From the NCBI RefSeq assembly GCF_036013525.1, contig NZ_CP107853.1:806001-870000 (forward strand): DNA of 64,000 nt, in the 5' to 3' direction. Source of the DNA: Nonomuraea sp. NBC_00507. GTDB lineage: Bacteria > Actinomycetota > Actinomycetes > Streptosporangiales > Streptosporangiaceae. Shown here piece by piece: positions 17,392 through 26,489 of this stretch; positions within the stretch are counted from its first letter, which is position 1; the number at the start of each line of letters is the position of its first letter. The notes below the pieces were generated by a model. It did no database searches, was not told where the DNA came from, and saw only the letters and a program-made list of their open reading frames with translations. Both the position numbers and the translations under genes were made by a program.

Positions 17392-18312
17392 TCAGTTGAC
17401 CGCCCAGGCGTTCTCCTGCACCCTGCTCGCCTCGGCGAGAGCCTCGACCAAAGCCCTGATCGCGGGACGGCGCGCCGCGTCCGCCCGCCACACCGCATAG
17501 ATGCGGCGCGACTGCCGCGGCCTGATCGGCACCAGCCGCACGCCGGCGGGCACGCAGTCGCGGCCGAGCCGCGGCACGATGGCGCAGCCCAGGCCGGCCG
17601 CCACCAGGGCGAGCTGGGTCGGGTATTCGTCCGCCATGCACGCGATCACCGGCTCCAGCGAGGCGTTGCGCAGCGTGAACACCAGCCAGTCGTGGCAGAC
17701 GGTGCCGGGCGAGGAGCTGATCCAGCGCTCGCCGTGCAGGTCGGCCAGCTCCACCTCCCTGGCATCGGCGAGCGGGTGACCGGCGGGCAGGGCCACGTCG
17801 GCTATGTCGTCGAGCAGCGTGGCCTTGGACAGCCCGTCGGGCAGCGCCATCGGCCTGTTGAGCCAGTCCTGGATGATGCCCAGGTCCAGCTCGCCCCTGG
17901 CCACGTCGCGGACGACCCGCTCGGGCTCGCGCTCGATGAGCTGGATCCACAGGTCGGGGTGGCGCTCGCGGAGCGCGGCCAGCGCTTTCGGCATGATGCC
18001 GCGGGTCGCGGTGGGGAAGGCCGCGATGTTCAGCCGGCCGACGACCTCGCCCCGCAGCGCCTCGAAGTCGGCCTCGGCGGTCTCGACCAGGGCGAGGATG
18101 CGCTCGGCGTGCTCGGCCAGAAGCCCGGCCGCGTCCGTCAGCCGCACGCCGCGGCCGTTGCGCTCCATGAGCCTGGCGCCGGTCTCCCGCTCCAGCTTGG
18201 CGATCTGCTGCGACACGGCCGACGGCGTGACCATGAGCGCGTCGGCCGCCGCGCCCACCGACCCGTAGATGTGCACTGCGTGAAGGGCCTTGAGCCGGTT
18301 CAAGTCCAACAT
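17392..18312 (-). CDS. LysR family transcriptional regulator
   Basis: 306 residues. The N-terminal winged helix-turn-helix (LNRLKALHAVHIYGSVGAAADAL, then TPSAVSQQIAKLERETGARL) is followed by a periplasmic-binding-like effector domain (from about residue 90). It is transcribed away from a 36-codon ORF and an EamA exporter gene, the usual layout when a LysR protein controls the neighbouring exporter. Two short palindromes lie in the shared 73-base promoter region. The ligand is unknown; amino acids are typical for this pairing. Confidence 0.92.
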   Translation of the reverse strand: MLDLNRLKALHAVHIYGSVGAAADALMVTPSAVSQQIAKLERETGARLMERNGRGVRLTDAAGLLAEHAERILALVETAEADFEALRGEVVGRLNIAAFPTATRGIMPKALAALRERHPDLWIQLIEREPERVVRDVARGELDLGIIQDWLNRPMALPDGLSKATLLDDIADVALPAGHPLADAREVELADLHGERWISSSPGTVCHDWLVFTLRNASLEPVIACMADEYPTQLALVAAGLGCAIVPRLGRDCVPAGVRLVPIRPRQSRRIYAVWRADAARRPAIRALVEALAEASRVQENAWAVN

Positions 18313-18322
18313 GTAAGCCAGA

Positions 18323-18368
18323 CTAAAGGGTTTAGCGTAGAAAGTCTCGCTTGTCCTTCAATCTGAAG
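18323..18368. promoter_or_regulatory. Candidate LysR operators
   Basis: Two small inverted repeats lie between the divergent LysR gene and the small ORF/EamA unit: CTAAA-GGG-TTTAG (18323-18335) and CTTCA-ATC-TGAAG (18356-18368). Both are in the size range of LysR half-site pairs. Assignment rests on position only. Confidence 0.45.
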
Positions 18369-18385
18369 TGGATGAAAATATATGC

Positions 18386-18496
18386 ATGCGAATCATTAAG
18401 TCGAAGAAGCAGCAGTCGGGCTCCACCTCGTACCTGAAGGTGCTCGCCGAGCAGGCGCGCGAGCAGCGGATCCGGTACCAGAAGCCCACTCGCTGA
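18386..18496 (+). CDS. 36-residue basic peptide upstream of the EamA exporter
   Basis: An ATG at 18386 opens 36 codons (MRIIKSKKQQSGS..., ending RYQKPTR). The stop TGA is followed immediately by the GTG of the exporter gene. Thirty-two of 35 codons after the start end in G or C, the strong coding signature of this genome, so it is very likely translated. The peptide is basic, with a predicted helix (YLKVLAEQAREQRIR), and has no membrane segment. It could be a small functional protein or a leader whose translation couples to the exporter. I do not recognise the family. Confidence 0.7.
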   Translation: MRIIKSKKQQSGSTSYLKVLAEQAREQRIRYQKPTR

Positions 18497-19387
18497 GTGC
18501 GCCCCCGCCACCTCGCCCTCGCCGTCGGCCTCGCGGCCGTCTGGGGCTTCAACTTCGTCGTCATGCAAGTGGGCCTGAAGCACTTCCCGCCCCTGCTGTA
18601 CGCGGGAATCAGGTTCGCCATGGCGGCCTTCCCCGCCCTGCTCATCGTGGGGCGTCCCGGAGTTCCCTGGCGCTGGGTCGCCGGGGTGGCGGCCACCATC
18701 GGGGTGGGCCAGTTCGGCCTACTGCTCGTGGGCATGCGAGCAGGCATGCCGGCCGGGCTCACCTCACTCGTCCTGCAGATGCAGGCCCTCTTCACCGTCG
18801 TGTTCGCGGTGACGCTGCTCGGGGAGCGGCTCACCGCCCGCCGCGTACTCGGGCTGGCCATCGCCTTCGGCGGGCTGGCCCTGGTCGCACTCGACTTCGG
18901 CGTCTCCGGCCCGATCGGCGCCTTCGCCCTATGTGTGGCTGCGGCCGCCGCCTGGGGCCTTGGCAACGTCATCCAACGCCGCGCCGCCCCTCCGGACTCC
19001 CTCCGCTTCATGGTCTGGGTCAGCGCATTGTCCGCCCCGCCACTCCTCCTCCTGTCGTTGTGGCTGGAGGGCGTGCCGACGCTGGCCTCACCCCTAGAGG
19101 GCTGGCTGTCCCTCCTCTACGTCGCGTTCATCTCCACACTGGGGGGCTTCGGCGTCTGGGGATGGCTGCTACGCCGCTACGACGCCTCGACCGTGGCGCC
19201 GTACACGCTGCTCGTTCCGGTCTTCGGCATGTCGTCAGCCGCCCTGGTCACGGGCGAGCCGCTCACCTGGCTCAAGCTCCTGGCGGCGGCCCTCATCGTC
19301 GCCGGCGTGCTCTACGCCGGCACCCGGGTTAAAGAACGGCAGCAGCCGCCTTCGCGGCGGCAGGAAGTGCTTCCGCGACGCGGTTGA
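18497..19387 (+). CDS. EamA/DMT superfamily exporter
   Basis: 296 residues with ten hydrophobic helices in two homologous EamA halves (first from [18 protein letters not shown], second from [18 protein letters not shown]). Such proteins export amino acids or related metabolites. The GTG at 18497 abuts the stop of the 36-codon ORF. The last 19 residues are hydrophilic and are encoded opposite the 3' end of hemL, a 59-base convergent overlap that is unusually long. Control by the divergent LysR protein is likely. Confidence 0.88.
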   Translation: MRPRHLALAVGLAAVWGFNFVVMQVGLKHFPPLLYAGIRFAMAAFPALLIVGRPGVPWRWVAGVAATIGVGQFGLLLVGMRAGMPAGLTSLVLQMQALFTVVFAVTLLGERLTARRVLGLAIAFGGLALVALDFGVSGPIGAFALCVAAAAAWGLGNVIQRRAAPPDSLRFMVWVSALSAPPLLLLSLWLEGVPTLASPLEGWLSLLYVAFISTLGGFGVWGWLLRRYDASTVAPYTLLVPVFGMSSAALVTGEPLTWLKLLAAALIVAGVLYAGTRVKERQQPPSRRQEVLPRRG

Positions 19388-20618
19388 TCGCCTCGTCGTC
19401 GTGCGCAGCCGACAGGAACCACGCCTCGTACGCCGACGGCGGCAGGTAGACACCCTGGTCCAGCATCGCGTGGAAGAACGCGGTGAACGCGGCGGTGTTC
19501 TGCGTCTTGGCCTCGTCGAAGTTCGTCACCTCGGCCTCGGTGAAGAAGATCGAGAACAGACTCCCCGCCCGCTGCAGCCGATGCGGCACCCCGGCCGCGG
19601 CCAGGGCCTCCGATGCGGCCTGCCCGACCGCGAGCGCCGCGGCGTCAACCCGCTCGTAGGCCGCCTCGTCCAGCGCACGAAGCGTCGCCAGCCCGGCCGC
19701 GCACGCCAGCGGGTTCCCCGACAGCGTCCCCGCCTGGTAGACGGGGCCTTCCGGCGCGAGATTGGCCATGACGTCGGCCCGGCCGCCGAACGCCGCCGCC
19801 GGCAGTCCGCCGCCCATGACCTTCCCGAACGTCATCAGGTCGGCCTCGACCGGGTCCAGCCCGTACCAGCCGGCGGACGAGACCCGGAAGCCCGTCAGCA
19901 CCTCGTCCACGATGAGCAGCGCCCCGTTGGCCGTGCAGAGCTCGCGTAGCCGCGCGTTGAACCCGTCATGCGGCGGGACGACCCCCATGTTCGCCGGACA
20001 CGCCTCCGTGATCACGCACGCCACGTCGGCCGCCGAGAAGGCCTCCTCGACGGCCTCGATCGAGTTGTACGGCAACACGATCGTGTCCGCCGCCGACGCC
20101 CCGGTCACGCCCGGCGTGTCCGGCAACCCGAACGTCGCCACCCCGGACCCCGCCGAGGCCAGCAACGCGTCCACGTGCCCGTGGTAACACCCGGCGAACT
20201 TGATCACCTTGGACCGCCCGGTGAAGCCGCGGGCCAGCCGCACCGCGCTCATCGTCGCCTCGGTGCCCGAGCTGACCAGCCGCACCTTCTCGACGGGGGC
20301 CACCCTGGCGACGATCTCCTCGGCCAGCTCGACCTCGCCCTGCGTGGCCGTGCCGTACGAGAACCCGTGGGCGACCGCGTTCGACACGGCCTCAACCACC
20401 GCGGGGTGCCGGTGGCCGAGGATCATCGGCCCCCATGAGCACACCAGGTCCACGTAGCGGTTGCCGTCCACGTCCGTGATGTAGGGCCCCTGCCCCTCGG
20501 CCATGAAACGCGGCGTCCCCCCAACCGCCCCGAACGCGCGCACCGGCGAGTTGACGCCCCCGGGCACGATCTGGCGGGCGCGGGCGAACAGGTCCTCGGA
20601 GTTCTGAGTACGGCTCAC
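19329..20618 (-). CDS. hemL: Glutamate-1-semialdehyde 2,1-aminomutase
   Basis: PLP enzyme that makes 5-aminolevulinate from glutamate-1-semialdehyde, the product of HemA, in the C5 heme pathway. The 429-residue protein has [16 protein letters not shown], the cofactor region [10 protein letters not shown] and the lysine motif [12 protein letters not shown] chose the GTG at 20618 ([11 protein letters not shown]), which gives the family length; the upstream extension is not conserved. It lies on the same strand as hemB but is separated from it by the prim-pol and VapB genes. Confidence 0.96.
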   Translation of the reverse strand: MSRTQNSEDLFARARQIVPGGVNSPVRAFGAVGGTPRFMAEGQGPYITDVDGNRYVDLVCSWGPMILGHRHPAVVEAVSNAVAHGFSYGTATQGEVELAEEIVARVAPVEKVRLVSSGTEATMSAVRLARGFTGRSKVIKFAGCYHGHVDALLASAGSGVATFGLPDTPGVTGASAADTIVLPYNSIEAVEEAFSAADVACVITEACPANMGVVPPHDGFNARLRELCTANGALLIVDEVLTGFRVSSAGWYGLDPVEADLMTFGKVMGGGLPAAAFGGRADVMANLAPEGPVYQAGTLSGNPLACAAGLATLRALDEAAYERVDAAALAVGQAASEALAAAGVPHRLQRAGSLFSIFFTEAEVTNFDEAKTQNTAAFTAFFHAMLDQGVYLPPSAYEAWFLSAAHDDEAINRVAEALPAAAKAAAAVL

Positions 20619-20718
20619 CCGACCCAGGTTAGTCCCGCCCCATCCCGCTCCCCGCCCCAGCACGCGCTATGACGGCTAGGTGCATAACGTTTAGTGGTCA
20701 TCAACATGAGGAGGAAGC

Positions 20719-20943
20719 GTGTCTGTCACTCAGATCGACATCGATGACGACGTCCTCAAAGAGGCCATGCGCATGATGGGCACGACAACGAAGAAGGAGA
20801 CCGTCAACCTCGTGCTTCGCGAGTACGTCGCGCGAGTCAGACGGATCGAGGCATTGGAGAAGCTCGCCGCCCGTGCGCAACATCCGCGCTGTGGCGCCAA
20901 GGTCATGACCGAGGTCGAGCAGCGCGACATCCGCCGATTCTGA
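20719..20943 (+). CDS. VapB-family antitoxin, orphan
   Basis: 74 residues resembling type II antitoxins of the VapB (DUF2191) group. A short ribbon-helix-helix-like N-terminus (SVTQIDIDDDVLKEAMRMMG) is followed by TTKKETVNLVLREYVARV and a basic C-terminus. An AGGAGGAAGC precedes the GTG at 20719, so it is well translated. A VapC PIN-domain toxin normally follows at once, but the next gene lies on the other strand and is unrelated. It may be a solitary regulator or the relic of a lost pair. Confidence 0.8.
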   Translation: MSVTQIDIDDDVLKEAMRMMGTTTKKETVNLVLREYVARVRRIEALEKLAARAQHPRCGAKVMTEVEQRDIRRF

Positions 20944-20944
20944 C

Positions 20945-21574
20945 TCAGTCGGCGAGCCACTCCAGGATACGCAGCGGGTCAGGCAAGGGCCGCCCGTCCG
21001 GAGGCCGCAGCCACGTGACGGGCTGGCCGCTGGGAAGCATCGACGGCGGCGCGACGACGTAGCTGTCGCGGCAGTGCCACCGCAACCCCGGCGTGTCCTC
21101 GATGGTCGCCGGATCGCAGTCCAGGTGACAGGACCACCACTCGTCCTCGTCCTCCGGATTGCCCCGCGTGGCGACATAAAACAAGACCCGGTCGCCACTT
21201 GCGGCGACCGGGCCAGAGTGAGCGTCCGCGGCGTCGATCCTGGTGAGGGCCGACAGGCCGGCGGCGAGCGGTACGTCGAAGACGTCGAACACACGTCCCG
21301 TGGGCAGAATCACACCGGCCTCGGGCTCGGCCTGCCACCATCGGGTGAGCTGCGCGGGGTCCGTCGTGGCCTGGAGCGACCAGGCGGGAGACAGCGGGTG
21401 GGCACCCGGGTCTGGACAGCCGAGCCGATCACAGGAGCACGCGCGCGGACCGTTCCGAAGCGGATAGGCGCCGGGCACCACGGGCCAGCCCATGGCCGCG
21501 TATTCGAGCACGGCGCTGATGCGCGTTGGTCGCGGCCGCTTTTTGGTACGCCGAGCTAGTGGTACCCCCACCAT
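20945..21574 (-). CDS. Bifunctional DNA primase/polymerase (prim-pol) domain protein
   Basis: 209 residues matching the N-terminal prim-pol domain found in plasmid and phage replication proteins (AVLEYAAMGWPVVPG near the start, CSCDRLGCPDPGAHP, then RWWQAEPEAGVILPTG). It is stand-alone, without a helicase or primase C-terminal part. In this subfamily the catalytic acidic residues are poorly kept (here FDVFDVP, ADAHSG), so activity is uncertain. A similar gene lies near hem genes in other actinomycetes, as I recall. It ends one base after the convergent VapB gene. Confidence 0.8.
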   Translation of the reverse strand: MVGVPLARRTKKRPRPTRISAVLEYAAMGWPVVPGAYPLRNGPRACSCDRLGCPDPGAHPLSPAWSLQATTDPAQLTRWWQAEPEAGVILPTGRVFDVFDVPLAAGLSALTRIDAADAHSGPVAASGDRVLFYVATRGNPEDEDEWWSCHLDCDPATIEDTPGLRWHCRDSYVVAPPSMLPSGQPVTWLRPPDGRPLPDPLRILEWLAD

Positions 21575-21737
21575 TGGTGTCTCCCGTCACAATCCCTCGC
21601 GCGCCTGAGGAGGTCCCGGCTCCGGGCGGACTTAAGCACACGCGGGACACACCAGCACTTGTTATCGCACTCTAACGCACAGGCCACAGGAGTTGACGGG
21701 AAACCCCTTGGTACGCGTGTGGAAGGTTGCCGATCAG

Positions 21738-21797
21738 ACCTCGATGGATCCGCAGCGAAGCGAGGACATCCATCGAGGTACGCGAGCGGAGGCTCGC
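21738..21797 (-). terminator. Tandem hairpins after hemB
   Basis: Two structures follow the hemB stop. GCGAGC-GGAG-GCTCGC (21782-21797) begins 3 bases after it. Next comes a perfect 12-bp inverted repeat with arms 21738-21749 (ACCTCGATGGAT) and 21768-21779 around an 18-base loop. Together they look like the terminator of the rex-hem operon. The remaining gap up to 21574 shows no other gene. Confidence 0.65.
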
Positions 21798-21800
21798 CAA

Positions 21801-22784
21801 TCAGACACGCCGTGCCACTTCGGTGGCCCAGTACGTCAAGATCAGGTCGGCCCCGGCCCGCTTGATCGCGACCAGTGACTCCATGATCATCCGCTCCCGG
21901 TCCACCCAGCCGTTGGCCGCCGCGGCCTCGATCATGGCGTACTCGCCGCTCACCTGGTAAGCGGCCACCGGCACGTCCACCTCGTCCCGGAAGCGGGCGA
22001 TGATGTCGAGGTAGGCCAGCGCCGGCTTGACCATGACGGCGTCGGCGCCCTCGGCGAGGTCGAGCCGGACCTCGCGCAGCGCCTCCTCCAGCGGCCCCGC
22101 GGGGTCCTGCTGGTGGGTGCTGCGGTCGCCGAACTGCGGCGCGCACTCGGCGGCGTCGCGGAACGGCCCGTAGAAGGCGGACGCGTACTTGGCGGAATAG
22201 GCCAAAATCGGGATATTTCCGTAACCGGCGCCGTCCAGCGCCGCGCGGATCGCCCCCACCTGGCCGTCCATCATCCCGCTCGGCGCCACCATCTGCGACC
22301 CGGCCTCGGCCTGGGCCACCGCGATCGAGGCGTAGCGCTCCAGCGTGGCGTCGTTGTCCACGTCACCGGACGGGGTGAGGATCCCGCAGTGTCCGTTGTC
22401 GGTGAACTCGTCGAGGCACGTGTCGGCCATGACCACGATGGAGTCGCCGACCTCGGCGTTCACGTCGCGCAGCGCGAGCTGCAGGATGCCGTCGGGGTCG
22501 TCGGCGGCCGAGCCGCGGGCGTCCTTGACGGCGGGGATGCCGAAGAGGATCAGCCCGCCCACGCCGGCCTCCGCCGCCTCGTGGGCGGCCTTGCGCAGCG
22601 AGTCGCGGGTGTGCTGCACCACGCCCGGCATGGAGGCCACCGGCTGCGGCTCGGTGATGCCTTCCTTGACGAACGCGGGCAGGATCAGGTCGGCGGCGTG
22701 CAGCCGGGTGCCCGCCACCATCCGCCGCAACGCGGGGCTGCGGCGCAGCCGCCGCGGCCGGGCGACCGGGAATCGCGCGCTCAT
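21801..22784 (-). CDS. hemB: Porphobilinogen synthase (delta-aminolevulinic acid dehydratase)
   Basis: Condenses two 5-aminolevulinate molecules to porphobilinogen. The 327-residue protein has both active-site lysine segments, [19 protein letters not shown] and [14 protein letters not shown]. The metal loop reads [14 protein letters not shown]: one cysteine of the zinc triad is replaced by aspartate, an intermediate between zinc and magnesium types. The ATG at 22784 overlaps the hemD stop (ATGA). It is the last gene of the operon. Confidence 0.97.
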   Translation of the reverse strand: MSARFPVARPRRLRRSPALRRMVAGTRLHAADLILPAFVKEGITEPQPVASMPGVVQHTRDSLRKAAHEAAEAGVGGLILFGIPAVKDARGSAADDPDGILQLALRDVNAEVGDSIVVMADTCLDEFTDNGHCGILTPSGDVDNDATLERYASIAVAQAEAGSQMVAPSGMMDGQVGAIRAALDGAGYGNIPILAYSAKYASAFYGPFRDAAECAPQFGDRSTHQQDPAGPLEEALREVRLDLAEGADAVMVKPALAYLDIIARFRDEVDVPVAAYQVSGEYAMIEAAAANGWVDRERMIMESLVAIKRAGADLILTYWATEVARRV

Positions 22785-24340
22785 CTGAGTCTCCTTCTCG
22801 CACCCCGCCGGTTCTGCGAGGGCTTGCGCGGGGTGTCTCCCGCGGCCAGCGCTGCTTGGCGCTGCTTGGCACCGTACTCGGCCAGTGCGGCGGCCAAGGC
22901 GGATGCGGATGGCTTGTCGGACATGACGTCGACCCGGAGCCCGAACTCCTCGGCGGTCTTGGCCGTCTGCGGCCCGATGACCGCGATCACGGTGACGTTG
23001 TGCGGCTTGCCCGCGATGCCCACCAGGTTGCGTACGGTGGACGACGACGTGAAGAGCACGGCGTCGAAGCCGCCACCCTTGATCGCCTCACGGATGGGCG
23101 CGGGAGGCGGCGCGGCCCGCACGGTCCGGTAGGCAGTGACGTCGTCGCACTCCCAGCCCAGCTCGGTGAGCCCGGCCACCAGCGTGTCGGTCGAGATGTC
23201 GGCCCGCGGCAGCAGCACCCGGTTGATCGGGTCGAGCATCGAGTCGTACGGAGGCCACTCGGCCACCAGCCCCTCGGACGACTGCTCGCCCGACGGCAGC
23301 AGGTCCGGCCTGACCCCGAACTCGACCAGGGCCCGCGCGGTCGCATCTCCCACGGCCGCCACCTTGAGCCCGGCGAAGGCCCGTGCGTCGAGACCGTATT
23401 CCTCGAACTTCTCACGTACGGCCTTGACCGCGTTGGCGCTGGTGAAGGCCACCCACTCGTAGCGGCCCGTGACCAGGCCCTTGATCGCGCGGTCCATCTG
23501 CTGCGGCGTGCGGGGCGGCTCGACCGAGATGGTCGGCACCTCCTCCGGCACCGCGCCGTAAGCGACGAGCTGCTCGGACAGGCTGCGCGACTGCTCTTTG
23601 GTACGGGGAACCAGCACCCGCCAGCCGAAGAGCGGCTTGGTCTCGAACCACGACAGCTTGTCCCGCAGCCCGACAGCCTCGCCGACCACGATCAGCGCGG
23701 GCTCGGTGAACCCGGCGTGCTTGAGGTCGGCCTGGAGCCTGCCGAGCGAGGACACGACGGTGTATTGCTCGGTGGTGGTGCCGCCACTGCTGACCGCGAC
23801 CGGCGTGGTGTCGGGCTTGCCGCCGGCGATGAGGGCCTTGCCGATGGCGACGGCGTCGCCGATGCCGTGGTAGATGACCAGGGTGCCGCGGCAGGCGGCG
23901 TGCTGGGCCCAGTCCTGCTCCTGCGCGGCGTCCACGATCCTGAACTCGGGCACGGCCGTCGCCGGCGGGATGCCCGCGTAGGTGAGCACCGCGGTCGCGG
24001 GCGGCACGCCGGGCACGATCTCGAAGTCCACCTCCGCCGTGGCGCAGGCCGCGACCTCCTCGGTGATCGAGGAGAACAGCATGGGGTCGCCCGCGCACAG
24101 GCGTACCACGACCTGCCCGCTCATCGCGCGCTTGACGATCTTGTCCCTCAGGTCGTCGTCCTCGACGACCTGGGCGCCTTCGCGGCAGTGACGCAGCAGC
24201 GGGCGGTGCGCTTCCTCGCCGAGCACCACGGCATCGGCCTTGGCGAGCAGCTCGGCGGCGCGGAGCGTGAGCAGATTGGGGTCGCCGGGACCCGCGCCCA
24301 CGAACGCGACGAAACCGGAGGTTGGACTATCGGAGCTCAA
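22781..24340 (-). CDS. hemD: Uroporphyrinogen-III C-methyltransferase / uroporphyrinogen-III synthase fusion (CobA-HemD)
   Basis: 519 residues with two enzymes in one chain. The N-terminal half is a SAM-dependent SUMT domain ([43 protein letters not shown]) that directs uroporphyrinogen III to siroheme and cobalamin. The C-terminal half (from about residue 250, [12 protein letters not shown]) is uroporphyrinogen-III synthase. The TTG start at 24340 overlaps the hemC stop as TTGA and follows a GGGGGAG. The basic C-terminal tail is not part of either domain. This fusion is the usual actinobacterial form. Confidence 0.94.
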   Translation of the reverse strand: MSSDSPTSGFVAFVGAGPGDPNLLTLRAAELLAKADAVVLGEEAHRPLLRHCREGAQVVEDDDLRDKIVKRAMSGQVVVRLCAGDPMLFSSITEEVAACATAEVDFEIVPGVPPATAVLTYAGIPPATAVPEFRIVDAAQEQDWAQHAACRGTLVIYHGIGDAVAIGKALIAGGKPDTTPVAVSSGGTTTEQYTVVSSLGRLQADLKHAGFTEPALIVVGEAVGLRDKLSWFETKPLFGWRVLVPRTKEQSRSLSEQLVAYGAVPEEVPTISVEPPRTPQQMDRAIKGLVTGRYEWVAFTSANAVKAVREKFEEYGLDARAFAGLKVAAVGDATARALVEFGVRPDLLPSGEQSSEGLVAEWPPYDSMLDPINRVLLPRADISTDTLVAGLTELGWECDDVTAYRTVRAAPPPAPIREAIKGGGFDAVLFTSSSTVRNLVGIAGKPHNVTVIAVIGPQTAKTAEEFGLRVDVMSDKPSASALAAALAEYGAKQRQAALAAGDTPRKPSQNRRGARRRLR

Positions 24341-25236
24341 TGGGAATGCTCCCCCATCAATCTGTCGGCCCCTTCGGCGATCATCTCGGCCGCGAGGCGG
24401 CGGCCCAGGTTAACAGCCTCCGAAGGAGAGCCGGCGGCGGACTTGCGGACCGCTTCACGACCGTCGATGGCGACGACCGTGGCGGTCAAGTTCAGAGTGT
24501 GCCCGTCATCGAGCGCGAAAGCACCCACTGGAGCAGCGCAGCCGGCCTCCAGGGCGGCCAGCACCTCACGCTCGGCGGTCACCGCGGAGCGGGTGCGCGG
24601 GTCGTCGAGCACGCTGAGGAACTCGATGAGGTCGGGGCGGTCGGCGCGGCACTCGACGGCGAGCGCGCCCTGGCCGGGCGCGGGCAGCAGCTCTTCGATC
24701 TCGAAGATCTGCGCGACGTCCGCGGCGCGGCCGATCCTGGTCAGGCCGGCCGAGGCCAGCACGACGGCGTCCAGCTCGCCGGAGGCCACCTTGCCGATGC
24801 GCGTGTCGGCGTTGCCGCGGATCGGGACGTATTCCAGGTCGGGGCGCATGGCGCTGAGCATGGCGATCCTGCGCGGCGAGCCGGTGCCGACCCGGGCGCC
24901 GGGCGCGAGGTCGGCGAACTTGTGCGGCCCGACCAGCGCGTCGCGGTGGTCGTGCCGGGCCGGGATCGCGGCCAGCGTGAAGCGCGGGTCCTGCTTGGTC
25001 GGCAGGTCCTTGAGCGAGTGCACGGCGAAGTCGATCTCGCCTTCGAGCAGCTTGTCACGCAGCGCGGTGACGAACACGCCCGTGCCGCCGAGCTGGGCGA
25101 GGTGGGCCTTCGTGACGTCGCCGAACGTTGTGACGCCCACCAGCTCGATCGAGCGCCCGGTGCGCTCGGTGTAGGCGTCGGCCACCATCTGCGACTGCGT
25201 GGTGGCCATCAGGCTCCTGCGGGTCCCCAACCTCAC
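24337..25236 (-). CDS. hemC: Porphobilinogen deaminase (hydroxymethylbilane synthase)
   Basis: Polymerises four porphobilinogens into hydroxymethylbilane. The 299-residue protein starts MRLGTRRSLMATTQS from a GTG at 25236. It contains FAVHSLKDLPT, GTGSPRRIAML and the cysteine loop LAALEAGCAAPVGAFA that binds the dipyrromethane cofactor. Start and stop each overlap the neighbouring genes by four bases (GTGA with hemA, TTGA with hemD), indicating strict coupling. Confidence 0.97.
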   Translation of the reverse strand: MRLGTRRSLMATTQSQMVADAYTERTGRSIELVGVTTFGDVTKAHLAQLGGTGVFVTALRDKLLEGEIDFAVHSLKDLPTKQDPRFTLAAIPARHDHRDALVGPHKFADLAPGARVGTGSPRRIAMLSAMRPDLEYVPIRGNADTRIGKVASGELDAVVLASAGLTRIGRAADVAQIFEIEELLPAPGQGALAVECRADRPDLIEFLSVLDDPRTRSAVTAEREVLAALEAGCAAPVGAFALDDGHTLNLTATVVAIDGREAVRKSAAGSPSEAVNLGRRLAAEMIAEGADRLMGEHSH

Positions 25237-26489
25237 AGCTCCACCTCCCTCACGGCCTCGGGCATCTTCGGATCCAGATTGAACAACTCACGCAGCGCTT
25301 CCGCATAATGATCGCCTCCTGGGCAGGAGGCCAGCTGCTTGACACGCACGGTCGGCTCGTGGAGCAGCTTGTCGACGACCCGCTGCACGGTCATCGCGAC
25401 CTCGTCCCTGGACCGCTCGTCGAGGTCGGGCACCCGCATCAGCAGGCGGCCCAGCTCGGACTCGACCACGCCCGCGGCCTTGGTGCGCAGCGCCACCACG
25501 GTCGGAGTGACCTTGGCGGCCCGTTCGGCGTCGAGGTAGGCCCGCAGCTCTTCGGCGACGAGGGCGCGTACGGACGGGACCGCGTCGCCCTCCTGCGAGC
25601 CGATGCCGGACTCCTGGATCGTCTCCAGGTCGACCAGCGTGACGCCGGGAACCTCGCGCACGGCGGGGTCGATGTCGTGCGGCAGCGCCAGGTCCAGCAG
25701 GAAGGCCGGTCGGCTCAGCATGTCAGGCGTGATGATGTGGCGGCCCGTGCCCGTGCACGTGATCACAAGGTCGGCCTCGGCGAGCTCACGCGCCACGGCG
25801 GAGAACTCCACCGCGCGCCCGCCGACCTTCTCGGCCAGCCGGGCGCCCCGCTCGTACGTCCGGTTGGCCACCACGATGTCGGTCACGCCCGCGCGCACGA
25901 GCGTGGCGGCGGCCAGCGAGCTCATCGAGCCGGCGCCGACCACCAGCACCCGCAGCCCGGCCAGCTCGCCCGCCAGCGCCAGGCCCGCGGTGACGAGGGA
26001 GGCGCCGGCCTGGTCGATGCCGGTGTCGGTGTGCGCCCGCTTGCCCACCCGCAGCGCCTGCTGGACCAGGTCGTTGAGGGTGGCGCCCACGGTGCCCCGG
26101 CGCTGCGCCAGCTTGAGCGCCTGGCGGACCTGGCCGAGGATCTGGCCCTCGCCCACGACCATGGAGTCGAGCCCGCACACGACGGAGAACAGGTGCTCGA
26201 CCGCCTGCTCCTCGTAATGCACGTAGAGGTGCGGCGTCAGCTCCTGGACCGGGACGCCCGAGTGCCGCCCCAAGAGGCCGGTGACGGCGTTGACGGCGGG
26301 GTGGAAGCGGTCGACGGTGACGTAGACCTCGACCCTGTTGCAGGTCGAGACCACCATGGCCTCGGCCACACAGGGGTCCTCCTGCAGGTCGTGCAGCAGC
26401 TTGACGAGCGCGTCGCCCGTTATCGACACGCGCTCGAGAAGGGCCACCGGAGAGGTCCGGTGGCTGAGTCCGATCGCCAGAACACTCAT
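25233..26489 (-). CDS. hemA: Glutamyl-tRNA reductase
   Basis: First committed enzyme of the C5 pathway, reducing glutamyl-tRNA to glutamate-1-semialdehyde with NADPH. The 418-residue protein has the catalytic cysteine in VVSTCNRVEVY, the contact segment VVGEGQILGQVRQAL and the NADPH loop VVGAGSMSSLAA. The ATG at 26489 overlaps the rex stop (ATGA), so HemA supply is tied to Rex synthesis, matching the Streptomyces rex-hemACD arrangement. Confidence 0.97.
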   Translation of the reverse strand: MSVLAIGLSHRTSPVALLERVSITGDALVKLLHDLQEDPCVAEAMVVSTCNRVEVYVTVDRFHPAVNAVTGLLGRHSGVPVQELTPHLYVHYEEQAVEHLFSVVCGLDSMVVGEGQILGQVRQALKLAQRRGTVGATLNDLVQQALRVGKRAHTDTGIDQAGASLVTAGLALAGELAGLRVLVVGAGSMSSLAAATLVRAGVTDIVVANRTYERGARLAEKVGGRAVEFSAVARELAEADLVITCTGTGRHIITPDMLSRPAFLLDLALPHDIDPAVREVPGVTLVDLETIQESGIGSQEGDAVPSVRALVAEELRAYLDAERAAKVTPTVVALRTKAAGVVESELGRLLMRVPDLDERSRDEVAMTVQRVVDKLLHEPTVRVKQLASCPGGDHYAEALRELFNLDPKMPEAVREVEL

